From NCBI GenBank assembly GCA_005281725.1, contig SSBO01000001.1:5688399-5752398 (forward strand): a DNA stretch of 64,000 bases, written 5' to 3'. Positions 39,719 to 52,400 of this stretch are shown piece by piece; position 1 is the stretch's first letter; each line of letters begins with the position of its first letter. The position numbers and the translations under genes were made by a program. The DNA comes from Wuchereria bancrofti (taxonomy: Eukaryota > Nematoda > Chromadorea > Rhabditida > Onchocercidae). The notes under the pieces are model-generated. The model was not told where the DNA came from, made no database searches, and saw nothing but the letters and a program-made list of their open reading frames with translations.

Positions 39719-41198
39719 TCATTTCTTCGTTTCACTTTCACCCTCACCTCCCTCTTCTTTCTTTTCCTGAAAAATTTCATTTGGTCTTTAATCATTCAAT
39801 TAAAAAGAAAAAGAAAATAGAGCAAGGGGTTTAAGATAAATCCGTTAGGCCTGAAAGCTTGTTTTTGCAACTTTTTAGTATAGTCTGACTAAATTTCCGT
39901 CACTTCCGGAACTATCTTAAGTAACTCCCTCATATTTTCTCCAGCTGAAATATCTATTAAGAGAACTATAATTTAATAGATTTGAACTGCGTATAGACAC
40001 AAGCACATATATATAGATGTATATGTATAGAAATAAACTACACACCGTATCACTCTCCTTTTTATCCGACTTAACTTCCTTTTTATCTGTCTCACCCTCC
40101 TTTTTATCTTCCTCTTCCTTCTTTTCCTCCTTCTCTTCTTTCCCCTCGTCCTTCTTATCTTCTTTCTCCTTTTCTTCTTTTTTCTCGTCTCCCTTTTTTT
40201 TTTCTTCCCTCTTTTCTTTTCCAATACCCTCCTTCTTTACTTCATCTTTTTTCCCCTCCTCTTTTTCCTCATTCACTGGCACTTCTTGTGTTACCATCAC
40301 TTTCATCTCATTTAAAATTTTCTGGTCACTTTGTTGGGTCTGAAATGGCACAGCTTATCAATAATACATCAATCACTTGCACAACACTGATATGTCGCAG
40401 GTGACATCTGTCTCACGTGATTCTACGTGTTCATTTGAATCATTGCCACTACAATTTATGATTGTTTTTTTCTGCATTTCGTTGTTATTTAATTCAAACA
40501 GATGCAAAATGTATGCGAATACCTTGGTATTCAAAGTTAAGTTAATTCTTCGATGAACTTCAAATTTAAATGCAAATACTAACCATCGCTGTATTCCTTG
40601 CTTCTTTTTTGGATTCTTCCTTCTTTGAAATCTCTTTCTTCCAGCTTTCTTTTTTCGAATTCTCTTTCTTTGATTTTCTTTTTTCTTCAGCCTTAAATTT
40701 CAAACTGTGAGCAGCAATCAAATATTTGGATACTTTCAATTCTTCTAAAATCTCATACATATAAATGGTTTCATGATTCATAAAAATATTTTAATTAGAG
40801 AGTAAAGCCCGGATTGATGCAGACTTCTTTGGCATTAGAAGATGAAATATTCCACACACCAAATAACCTTATGTAATATGTTCGCATTGAATTTCACATT
40901 GAGTTCAAATGACTAACTTCCTTTGCAGATTCTTTCTTCTCTTCTCCTTCTTTCTTTTTTTCGCCTTCGTCTTCGATTACAGATTGCGTCTTCTGTTCAT
41001 CCATTGGCGGTAAAATTCCTGGTACTGCTTGTGGCTGTCCAGTAGGAATTGCTGCGTTGTTGACTCTAAATTCAGAGAAGTTTTTTTTTTCCTGAAAATG
41101 TGCTATCTTTGACCATATGGAGATCATCAGGAAGCAGTTTTCGGCAGTGGTACAACTTCTAACCTTCTTTGAAAATTTCACTGATTGAAAATTGCCAT
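39719..41198 (-). CDS. Small Lys/Glu-rich low-complexity protein
   Basis: Not recognised. Five exons join in phase to 204 residues: 41198-41182, 41065-40918, 40691-40584, 40339-40046 and 39766-39719. The start (MAIFNQVNNA) was chosen because ATG 41198 sits two bases after an acceptor-like aaattag, and its short exon joins in phase to 41065. A short ordered-looking N-terminal part (GQPQAVPGILPPMDEQ) is followed by about 150 residues that are mostly Lys and Glu with some Asp and Ser, ending ESETKK. It is likely a long charged helix or disordered polyampholyte. No signal peptide or membrane segment. The acceptor at 40692 (TTTAAG) is weaker than the rest. The frame stays open through a CT-rich stretch across separate exons with consistent phases, which argues for a real gene. 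Function unknown. Confidence 0.6.
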
Positions 41199-42763
41199 AC
41201 CTAATTTAATTATAGGACGTAATTAGATGTTTACAATTAAACTTCGAATGTATAATGTGCAGTGCTACAGCAATGCATTTCATAATTGATTTTGGATGAA
41301 GTCAAATGAATAGTTTATGATCATAAATTGAATGCTAGTGCAATGCAATAATTATCTCTTCTAACCACTTCAGATAAAAATCTTTATTCCTAACTTAACT
41401 TATCAGTGGATATGAAAAAAAAGACTTTTTTTTGGCGCATTGTATGATAGCGATCAGAATAAAAGTTGTAATGGCGGCCAAAGTGAAGGTTTGATGAGCG
41501 AACATTGCAATGAGTATTGCTTTATCGACCATCTTTCCGATATGTTCTTTTCCTTTTAAATATGCCTTCTATATCAATAAACGGTTTAAGGGAATAGATA
41601 CACCAAAAGTTACGTCTGGTTGATAAGTTTCGGAAACTGAAGTTTATTGTCAGCCTTGGAGCAGCAAGGACACTTCAATTGGATAAATTTGTTGGTTGAA
41701 CAATCTTTTAACTTTGGTTAGTAACCAGGGATTTCCCTCAAAGCAAGAGAGACAAAGTTTAAGCCTCCAACCGCCTTATGTACGTAGTGAAAACTTGCAA
41801 TAAAATTTCACTCATTTGATCACATCTTTAACAACTTCTAATATATTTGCATAGTTTTAATGTCGTCTTTTCCAATGAAAAAGCAAAAACATATCCTATT
41901 TTTCCTTTCAACAAATTTATGCATTTGTTTGTTGGACAAACTGTCAGAAATCATAGATATTTTGAATTGATCTTTTAAACATCATACTGCTTTTAAACAT
42001 CATTTGTTTCTATGCTAGAATTACGCATATTTTGCAATACATTTTAACTTTCGACAAACAACAAAAAAAAAGCTATAAATGAAACAGTACACTTAGATTT
42101 ACTGTTCCGGATGCCTCTTCATTGTTTAACCGTGAATTTTTTGTCTTTCATGCAGTCATCTGCCATCGAGAAAGCATCATCGACCTAAACAAGTATTTTG
42201 TTTTAAAGATGAAAAATGAATATAAAAATATTTGTTTAGATCAGTATCGTCTTATATATAAGAAACATTTCCAATTATGTAAGAAGTAAGAAGCATTTCA
42301 AAAACTAATGTCCCATATATTTCAAAATATATGGTCTTATCAGTATAAGTATATTACTTACTGCTTACATTTTAGACAAGGCACTGAACAGAAAAATACA
42401 CACTTATAAGAAGTGCGCAAGTGCAATCAATTAGCAAACTACATAGCCAATGAGCACGTGTCTCAAATACGTGCTTTAAAGAACGCATGTCTAAGGTTTC
42501 TTTCGTAACTTTCTTCCTCTATATTACAAATTTTTTAATTAAAAATTCGTCTCCTTTCAAGGATTTTTTAGTGTGTTCTACAGTTTCCTTTTCTTCTCTG
42601 ATATTACAACGAAGCTTGCTGTAATAAAATACACGTCTAGTCGTGTTTGAAACAATCATTTTCTAAAATCCCTCGGGCTATATTTCACGTAACTAGAATG
42701 GATTCTGAAATATAACGGTCCAAGTTAAGATTTTTCAGAAGCTTTCCAGTTCTAAAACTAATT
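41199..42763. other. Divergent intergenic region
   Basis: Between the minus-strand Lys/Glu-rich gene and plus-strand BTBD7-like segments, so promoters for both may lie here. A short stretch at about 42096-42190 is open on both strands and has coding flavour (plus strand: DASSLFNREFFVFHAVICHR), but I cannot connect it to an exon chain. Confidence 0.4.
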
Positions 42764-44659
42764 ATGCCAAAGTCTTTCAGACCAGAGGTAAAACTATTGT
42801 AATACATTTTTCGATTACTTAATTAATTTTCACATAAACAACATATGAATATTTCTCGTTGCTGCTGAAAAGCCTTGGGCCTACAGCAAATCCAAAGAAA
42901 AAGTACCACGAGGATCGGTTGGTAATAATTCTCCAAACAATCAAAAGCCACCGCCCGCACCTAATGTTCGTCTGACTCTTAAACTGAAGATAAATATTTT
43001 ATTGTTAATAATAAAAGTGAAGAAACGAAATTCTGAAATGTCGAAAACAATTGAACTCTAGAAGAACTGATTGAGATTCCTCGCGGTGCTGGTTACATCT
43101 GCTGTAATTTGGTAAATCGATTAATTTTACAAGAACTGATTGAGAGTCATGAATTTATTATTTTGCATATTTCGATAAATATCAATAAGAATTACTTCAA
43201 TATCGAAGAACTTATTAAATCTCCTGCTATATCATCAATAGAGTATATTCTTTTTACTGTTGAAAATTATTTTTTACCTTTTATAAAATCAAAGAAAAAT
43301 GTAAACTATTGCAAATTGCTTCACAATTAATCTGTTCAAACTGTTCATTTGCATCAAGACAAGCTTCAAAAGATCAAAATCCTTCTAATTGTAAATTGAG
43401 GGGAGAGAAAAAATAGAAGAAAAGTAAAATGTCCGGGAAGGCAGGTAAAGAAGATTTTCTGATTAAATGCGACTTTTAAGTGAAATTGTTTTAATTGTTA
43501 GGATATCAATGAATCCTGAAAATTATGATTTGCTAGAAACAGTTTTGGCATGTGAGCCGAGTCGCGATTCAGATTTCATTTTTAGAAGAGGCAAATAAGA
43601 ATACCAATATCAATAGATTTAGATGTGATATTTCTAGATTTCATAAAGCATTATGAAATAATGGATAAACGAAGTGTTATATTTGGTTGGTAATGAGTTA
43701 ATTATCTATTTTGGATTCATTCATTAGCAAACATTAATAAGTTGTAATATTTGAAGGAAGTAGTGCGAACAATGATGCAACGTCATATCATGTTCACCAG
43801 AGTATTCTTAAACAGTGATCATTCATGCTAGAAAGTATTCTAAAAAAGAAATGTTCGCTTCCATCTGATCAATTACTTGTGGTTGATGCTGAAGATCGCA
43901 TCATTTTTCCATATCTAACGGGTGATGACATGAAATATGTTGGTCCATTTTGAAATTATAGCTCATCATTTTTTGAGGTTTAAAATGTTAAATTTCATTA
44001 ATTCCTAAGTCAAATCAAAAACTGCTTCAGTTGCTCATTTATTTATATACGGGTAAAGCAATTTTACCGAAATTTGATGCCTTCGCTCGAGTGGGTCGTG
44101 TTGTGTCGCTTCTGGTTGATCGTGAACAGCTAATCAGTATTTTTATGCAATGGCAGAAATTAATTGTTAAAAATCTTCTTCAAATCGAAAAGGTTCTGTT
44201 TTTCTTTGATCTTGCAGTTCAGTTTAAAAATCAATGAGTACAAGTTCACTTATTAGGTTGAATTTTTGTCACACTTTCATCTACACCGTTCTTCTTCGGT
44301 ATTTTGTAATAGTTGTAGGATTTTAGTTTAAATAATCATCAATATATTTGGAAATATTATTGCATAAGTATATAAGTAACCTAATGCTTTCTGTTATGGC
44401 GTAACTTATTGGTACCAAAATATCTTCGATGTTTAGTTTGCTGATTACTTCATTAAACGCTCTGTTGCATTTCAAATGTGTGCGAAAATTCCATTTTTCC
44501 ATTTGGAATGAAAACATATTCCAGAAGAATAACAACGAACTTATTACTGAAGAAAGTCTCAAAGCACTGATATCAGTGTTCAGTGCGCCATATGGAGCGT
44601 TGCCGTACGCCAAGAGAATGGCGCTTTCCTTACTTGCCGATCAGGTCGTTCAACTCTGA
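42764..44659 (+). pseudogene. BTBD7/HPO-9-like BTB-BACK segments, probably eroded gene
   Basis: Pieces on one strand, in the right order, resemble the BTBD7 family. A likely start at 42764 (MPKSFRPE, behind ttttcag) joins in phase to 42873 (PWAYSKSKEKVPRG). Then 43511-43598 reads DLLETVLACEPSRDSDFIF (start of a BTB fold), 43826-43951 reads SLPSDQLLVVDAEDRIIF, 44028 onward reads LLIYLYTGKAILPKFDAF (the conserved YLYTG of BTB), and 44540-44658 reads SLKALISVFSAPYGALPYAK then RMALSLLADQVVQ, matching the BTBD7 segment with SLDTLIAILKWSSHPYGS. Several pieces end in stops without a clear donor, and I could not build a continuous frame. It is either a pseudogene or a gene with small exons I failed to join. 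The similarity is moderate. Confidence 0.4.
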
Positions 44660-45420
44660 TAACTTTCTTTCCGATTAAAAGCTTGCATAGAACTACTGAC
44701 CATTTAGATAACGAAAAACAATGAAACCTTGGCAGGAAAATATAATGGACAGTTGCAGTATAGTCGATATCAGGTTGGACATTTCATGGAGTTGAAACGT
44801 GTCATTACTTCGGTGAAGAAAACACCTGATCCTCTTTAAATTACTATAATTAATTAGTATGCTTTTAAAATTATGTAACCTCATTTCAATAAATATTTTA
44901 ACACCAATTGCTATCGCTAGTAAACTATAAAAAATGGATACCATAACATTGATGTATATAATTTAGCGAGTTATCAGAATGTACAGTTTAATGTAATTGG
45001 CCGGAAAGAAAAATTTGGCTCGTTGAGTTTCCTTATCTTTTTTCGCTGGAAATACTGGAATTAAATTTTTGGTGGGGTTACGAGACAACTATATTGGAAG
45101 AATTATTCTAGTTAGACGTTTGAAATTTCAAATTTTCACGGGAAATTTCGTGGGGGATTAATAGAATAGAATTGTCTTTATGAATTAATATGACCCTGTG
45201 AGAACTAGGATTCCTGAAAAAACAATTCTGAAAAATGGTCGAAAGATCAGAATATATTTAAATAGTCTACTGAAGCGTATTGTGGAAGATTGCATAAGTG
45301 TCACTTATCATTTGACGAAATCTGCATGTCATGAGAAATTAATAAACGAGATGGAAGAAATGGCAGCAGTCAGTTTCTTATTATTATTAGCTCGCAGAGT
45401 GGCGCTGCTCAACAGAAAAA
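44660..45420. other. Gap between BTBD7-like segments and kinase gene
   Basis: Holds an open frame at 45198-45434 (+) with no similarity; its last 14 codons overlap the kinase start in the same frame, reaching the ATG at 45421 only to stop at 45434 if unspliced... the kinase exon uses a different frame. A short piece near 44745-44840 looks coding-like but cannot be joined. Presumed kinase promoter. Confidence 0.35.
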
Positions 45421-48400
45421 ATGAAAATTTTTAATGAGGAAAATGAATCCAAACTTGTACAATTTCCGAATGGCAAAGTAAATGTTTGTTTTAATCAGTC
45501 ATCATGAAAATGAATTTAATGTAAGATGCTAACCTTATGATTTTCCTTTCCCTCGTTCAGTTACGTCTGGAAGCATAGATAAGAGAAAATGAAATCACGA
45601 AATTTGGATTTAAGATAGTTGGAGCACGATGGCTGGTAAGAAGGATTTTAGGAACTGGTGCTTATGGTGCAGTTTATGAGGTACAAAGCGTAAAAAATCC
45701 TCTAATCAGTGGAGCACTTAAAGTAAGTAAAAAGTTTTCAACCAAATTTTCGTTCAAATCAAATTCCAATAAATCAATACATTATAAATTGGTGGCTATT
45801 ACTTTTTCTTACTTTTACTTTCTTTAAAATCAGTTAAAAAAAGCTTGGGAGAAGTGTACGTATTCTTTGACTTATTTTTCAAATTTCAATTCCGTAATTA
45901 TTGGAAGCTTTAACGATAGCTTCTTTTTTTTTTCGTGCAGGCTGAATCAAATTCTGCAACAGATAGTATTTTAAAACTGGAAGTTGAAGTATTAAAGCAA
46001 CTACAAAGTCGTGAATATACCGTGCGTCTGTTGTATTCTGGTAAAAGAGAAACATATAGGTTAGGAAGCTATATTCGAAATTGTTTACAGTACAAGTATT
46101 CATTATTTATTTGATAATGAAAAAAAAATTTTTAATTATCTTGTGACTTACAAAATAATAAATATGAAAAGGTCCTTTGTAACTCAATTCACATTAAGAG
46201 ATTCAATTGAAATAATTTAAGTTACATGGTGATGACATTATGCGGTCCAGATTTGCTTACTGTGAAAAACATGAAGAATTTGGTGACATTCAGCGAAAGT
46301 ACCACACTTCGTATCGCTGTTCTAAGCTTATATGCAATTAAACAGGTGTAAAATTATATTCAAAGCTAAAAATATTTGTTATCGAAGAAGATTGGAAGCG
46401 TAAAAAAAAATTCCGCAACCTCTCAGGAGAATTACGTTCTCATATTTTCGAAGGCTCTAATCAATCCTTTAACATCTAATCATGATAGCGATTTCCGGAA
46501 TGAATCTGTAAGTTTAACTATTACAGTTACATGAAATTGGCTTTGTACACCGCGATATAAAGCCCAGTAATATAGCAATATCACCATCTGCTAGTGTGCG
46601 ACATATTATGTATTTGCTGGACTATGGGATGGTTCGAAAATATGCGATTTATAGTAATAAGCAATGGTTTATCAGACAACCGAGAAAACGGGTTCACTCT
46701 TAAATTTAAAAAACCCTAAACAATTAAAAGCTTTTGAATAGGCTCGGTTATTAGAAAGAAACATCTCTTAATATCCACCCTTTTGCATTGATATGAAGAA
46801 AACGCTCTCTTCGCTCTCTCTTTATGAGTAAATAAGTGAGAAAAAATTTTTTGAAATTGTTTTTCAGGTTTTACTTCGTGGAACATTGCGTTATTGTTCA
46901 GTGAATACTCATAAACGGAATGAACAGGTTTGAAAAATTAAGTGGAAATTAAAAAGAACTTTTAAACAACTTCAACTTTTAAACTATAGAGTACCTGTAA
47001 TCAAAAATAGATCAATTCGTTGAATGTTACAAATTTTAAATGTCACATTCTCGAACATATTTAAACTTAACGTGTTCGTCCAAATTATAAAAATGAAAAT
47101 AAAAGATATAATTTAGTTCATACATATGAATAAATGAATAACAGTATAAAAAAATAGATGAATAAAAAGTCTCATCTTTGCTTTAGGGACGAGTTGATGA
47201 CCTTTGGTCACTGATGTACATGTTAATTGAATTACGCTGCAATTATCTGCCATGGAGTAAAGCGACACGTGAAGATCGTATTCTCTACCTTAAAGAATCT
47301 ATTTCCGACAAACAACTTCTATCAAACGGAAAGATGGAGTTTTATGAACGAATTTTAGGACATCTCCGCAAACTACGCTATCCGGATAGGCCCGATTATC
47401 ATTACATGTACAAATTGGTACTGATGTATGATAGAATTATGAACATTGACGAAAACTGGCCAAAATCAATCTGGAGTCAACATCAAATTCAATTTATATT
47501 TCAAGCTTTGGGATAGAAATTATCATAACAAATAAAAATTTACCAGATGGTATCACCAATGATAAGGAAACGATATCTGTTCAATGAACCATATGATTGG
47601 GAAGTTGTATCAGAAGGTGCAACGCAAGAAGAATCGGAATCGATGAAAAAATCTTCTACATCTTCCCCAAAATCAGTTAGTCCGATTGATGTAAAACGTA
47701 AGTTTCTTTTTATCGTTTTAATTTACGCCAAGTTTTTCATGCTACAACATTTTCAACTCATTAGAAATTGTCCTGTCCCAATGTAAAAGAATGTCGGGGA
47801 AACTGCATCTAAATGTGAAGTAATGAAAAAAGAAAGCTCATTCTGAATGATATGATGAAACAGTTAACTGTTTCTGTTATATACAAATTTATATGAATTT
47901 GAAAACGCATATTGATCACTCAGTGGACGACTGCCTAGGATTGCAAATACACTATCCAACCTTTATTGTTAAGGTTGGATAGTGCATTCGTAATTTTGCT
48001 GGATTCATTAGAATCCGAAGTTAAAGGCCCATTCAAGTAATTCTTCTATTCGATTAGACTTTCTGATTAGAAGGCGTGAAAAATTACATTTAAATTACTT
48101 ACATTAATTATTCAAATATGACATATATCCTGTAGCAAATTTTAGATTCAACTACTTCTCAAAAGAAGTAATCCTACATATAATCATATTACAGCTTCCA
48201 ATTCGATCATTCCGGAAGATATACCAGTAGCACAAGAGCATGCATTTGATGAAGGCGAAAATGATGTGCCAGACATAATGAAAACCTCTTATCATGTTTA
48301 TCACCGAAGACAAGATCGTGGCCAACGTGCATCGCAAGATGAAAACAATGTACCAAATGAAGATTTACCGTAAATTCGTTTTCAGGTTGGCTGCAAAATT

Positions 48401-48821
48401 GTTGCAATTAGTTTAAGGAATAAATTTAATAGAATTCACTCCCATTACCTGAAATTGCTCCTTGGAATTGTGAATCTGATCCACGTGTTACAAAACGGCG
48501 CTTTGGAACTCTGAAATCACCATTAGATGATGCCTCCGCTTTTGTTTACAGAAGTCAAAATAGAATGAAAACATTTAGTGATATTCAACCATGCTACTTT
48601 ATCCAATGGATTATTCTCATCACATTAACAAATACAATTAGAATCTTTTAAGACCACAAACTATTAGGGAAACCTCAATAAACCCACATAACCAAGACCT
48701 AACAGAGTTTACGGAAGACTGCGACCTCATAAATTCACCCAACATGTCTAGAAATACCAGACTCCGAAGAAGACAAATTCAAGCTGATGTTTCCAATCCA
48801 AATATTAAAAACAAAAACTAA
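45421..48821 (+). CDS. Tau-tubulin-kinase/CK1-like protein kinase
   Basis: Exons 45421-45477, 45579-45722, 45941-46059, 46222-46345, 46527-46691, 46868-46927 and 47187 onward are phase-consistent. Later exons (about 47547-47698, 48183-48350, 48433-48544, 48642-48821) are less sure, especially the 3' end of exon 7 (a donor near 47430 would join in phase to 47570) and the joins into 48433 and 48642 (weak donors). Kinase motifs: Gly loop LGTGAYGAVYEV, ALK with the ATP lysine, HEIGFVHRDIKPSN with catalytic Asp, LLDYGMVRKY (DYG instead of DFG), RGTLRYCSVNTH (the CK1/TTBK form of the APE region) and DDLWSLMYMLIE. Then PDYHYMYKL and EPYDWEVV close the domain, followed by a Ser/Glu/Asp-rich tail. All catalytic residues are present, so it is likely active. 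Nematodes have many TTBK-like kinases; substrate cannot be told from sequence. Confidence 0.8.
47950..47984. repeat. Perfect 14-bp hairpin in a kinase intron
   Basis: Arms cactatccaacctt and aaggttggatagtg are perfect reverse complements around a 7-base loop, inside the intron 47699-48182. Confidence 0.9.
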
Positions 48822-49405
48822 CCTTATGTTTTACTTTTGCTTAAAACTTCGTGTTTTTAAATGACACAACACCTCTTTCAACAAATTTTTTGTAGAAAAA
48901 GCAGTGCACTATTTATAACTGACAACACGAATATTTATACATTACAACAATACTGCAGAACGCGACACAATACCTTTATTAGACAACACAACGCAATCGC
49001 ATCAAAGTTACACCATATGTAGAGATTTTCAAAAAACATAAAATTTGGAGAGCTCCACATCATCGCAATCCAAAAAAACTTATGAAAAGAAACGATTATA
49101 ACAATTATGTAGTCAAACTAAACATAACAGACAACTAAGACAAACACAATTCATCGCAAACTAAATGCATTTTTATACAGTATGACAAAACAGCTAGATA
49201 ACTTCAACAAATACAGAAATGGGATTTTTTTATAATGTTTCAAAATGTTTGCAAGACTTTGGCAACTCAAGCTTATTATTTATACTACATAGGATGGTGA
49301 ATAAAAAAAGAAAACAGGAAACAGAACTATAATAAATCATACAGATGTTTTCAAAGCAAGAAAAAAAGTTGTATAAAAAGCAAAATAGCATGAAGCTTCG
49401 AAATA
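48822..49405. other. Convergent 3' region of kinase and unc-32-like genes
   Basis: Two genes end toward each other here. AATAAA occurs on the plus strand at 49300 and 49331, possible polyadenylation signals for the kinase gene. No exon seen. Confidence 0.5.
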
Positions 49406-52400
49406 TTATATATTTTCCTCAGCAGTACGAGCCTCTTCTAGGATCTTATCGAATGAAAACGGAACAAACGCATAACCAAGTCCTTTGTAGAATTTGCTTT
49501 GAAATTCAACCCTGAAAAATGAAAGAATTTAAGTATTGAAATCAACAACAAACTTTCTTAAACTGAAAATTTTTCATAGACTGAGATATTACATAAAATT
49601 ACTAATAGCATCCACCATTATTATTACATTCACAAGCTGCAACCTCCGATCAACAATTACGCTGTGCAAAGTGCGTTTTAAATATATTTCAAAATAAGAT
49701 TTGAAAAACACACCAATGAAGACGAAGAGCATGTAGAAAAGCGCTGAGACCCTCCATCAAGACTAAAATTGAAAATGAAAGAGAAGCAAATAAAAAAAAG
49801 AGAACATATGTCGCCACTGCTCCCATATAACCATTTAGCATAAAAGCCTGACGGAAAACCATCGTCCATAAGACGTCTGATAATTCTATAAGATACAAAA
49901 TATTACTAAGATATACTAGCAAGACTAAATAGTTAAAACTCAAATTCCACCTTTTATTTTTGTAGATAATACAATGCTCATACTAAAAATTCACATTAAC
50001 TAAAAAAATTCACTACTACTTGTCCTCCTTAGACCTTTTAAACCACTCACTACCTTTCTTTCCGAAGATCGCCCAGAACTAAACTGCTAAAATGCGCATT
50101 TTTCTAAAAAACTTGCTAAAATGCAATATTCTAATAAAATATGAGCTTAACATACAAGCAAAGGAAAGAATAACCAATAGATAATTCATAACTTACGAGC
50201 ATGAGCAAGCGAAAGTGCCCAAAGCCGAAGATATGAAGCAGTGTGCGATATGCAACCCAGAGCAAATTCAATAGTATGAATAGCTTGATAAACCATAACA
50301 TCAGCAAAATCGAACTAAAATACAATTTAAATTTAAACTTTAAGAAAGTAATGAACCTTTTATGCCCTTTTCTGAATATATCCTTTTAGAAATTAAGACT
50401 AAACATGAACGCACTTTTTCCTCAATGTGCGTGGTCGATGATCTCGATAAATCATTGTGGATTATGTGTGCATCATCACCATTTGATTCAGCACGGACAC
50501 TCTAAACAAATAAAGAATGTAATAAACTTCTACAAATTCTATGAAGATAAACAAGACAGAATAAGCAGTTCAATAAACAGTAAAATATTAGCCAAAGGAC
50601 GGAAACAAGCGAGTATAGCCATTAAAAATTTACAGTGAGAATAATGTGTTCTGCATTATGAATGTCTAGAATGTTAATCATGCTTCCTTCCATACAAAAT
50701 GATAAAAAAAATTTCGTGAAGTAGTGCTGAAAACGCTCCAAGTGCCGCTCAGCTCTATGTAACTGAACCCGCTCCAATGCTCAGTTTCCCACTGCACCAA
50801 GAATTTTGAAATTTTAATTAAAGAGATTTTTCTTTAAATGATCGATTGATGGACTGGCTGCTATGTTACAGGAAATATCAACTAACTACAGTGCGTACAA
50901 TTTTGCAGCCATATGAGCGGCACTTGAATCATTGCCACCATCGGGCCAATTCTAGGGTCATTTCGATTACACTCTAAAAACACACGCAGCTACAAGCACA
51001 TGTTGCTAAATTTGAATACCAACAATAACAATTACTAGTCTAAACGAGGTAAAAAGCAAGTTCTACCGAATCTATAGTTAAAAGTTTTGGATTATAAAGC
51101 GTTTTCAAAATTCTCTTGGGTTTTAATTCAAACTCTAAAAATTAATCATTCAAAGCACTGACACTCAAAACTTTCAGTCAGTCTGGGTAGTAATTGCGTT
51201 CAAATATAGAAATTTTCAAACCAAGTTAGAACTGCCTAAGGTGGCTCGTTCTTTGAACTCCTTCCACTGCATATACGGCTTACCAAATAACATAATCGGG
51301 ATGCACGCTGCCGCAAGAAGCACAAATAATGTTTCAAAAAATGACTAAAACTATTGAAATTGCAACTATATAGAAAATAAGTTAATCAAGTCTTCAAAAT
51401 TTCGCTAAGATATAATCTACGAATAAAAAATAAGCAAAGAAATGTTACAGTGTGCACTATACAGGACTTTTCTTCATTTGACATATTTAATCAATTCGTA
51501 TATTCAGAAGAGAACTTCAAAATGAACGTTCAAGATAATTCATTTAAGTGGACAAAAAAATCAGAAAGCTAACCTGACCCGGATACCAAAGATTCAAATA
51601 ACACTGCGGATACACATTTCCTTCAGGATCGAGAAATCCAGATGGACGATGCTTCATCATAAACATGCTAATAAACCCTATCAACAACGATGGGGCACAA
51701 TTAGATGATGGATATTCATAACCCAAAACATAGCCACTCTGTAATAAACGCATACAAAAGAAATCATAAAAATAAAAGCCGATATGGCATATTGGGATTA
51801 CGGAAGTCCGGAATAGTTTTTGCAGATATCGACATGTAAAAATATACCCAAACAACAGTTGGAACTTTATATATATATATAACCTAGTAATTTTTTTAAT
51901 GCATACAATTAGAAATAACATTAAATCTATGTGTTAATAGTGACTAGTGTCTCCATTACTCCTTTTAAAACGAATGAAATCGGATAGTTCCTCGGCAGCG
52001 ATTTTAAAGCAAATTCCAATAAGTAAGCAATCGAAAAGAATAGCTAGTATCTCAATCCTCACAAGTAAAGTTTACAATTCCCTTTCACTTGGTTTTTAAT
52101 TTTATGCTGTGTTATCAATTACGTTTGAATTCTAAAAAAACTGAATGCTTACCTTAGCAGAGAAAAGCAGCCACTTGAAGAGAATTTCTAAACAAAGGTA
52201 AATGAAAATACAACCAAGGAATAGCATTTGTGGGATAAACATATATAGGATATCTAGACGAGAACCAAAGTATCTACAATTAATAGCAGGTCAGATCACT
52301 TCTATTTTGAGAGTCTTGTAAACAGAAAGTCGAAATGGATTTGCAACAGCTCCTGATCAGTGCATCCAAGGTATCCTAGATTCTTACAGGAAGGGTGGGG

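Noticed and set aside
40017..40343. 108-codon Ser/Phe-rich plus-strand frame
   Set aside because: It is the antisense of the Lys/Glu-rich exon 40339-40046.
50880..51000. Possible second version of exon 17 of unc-32 (acceptor ttttag at about 50971, minus)
   Set aside because: The frame matching exon 17 phase hits a stop after 14 codons; the other open frame has no donor.
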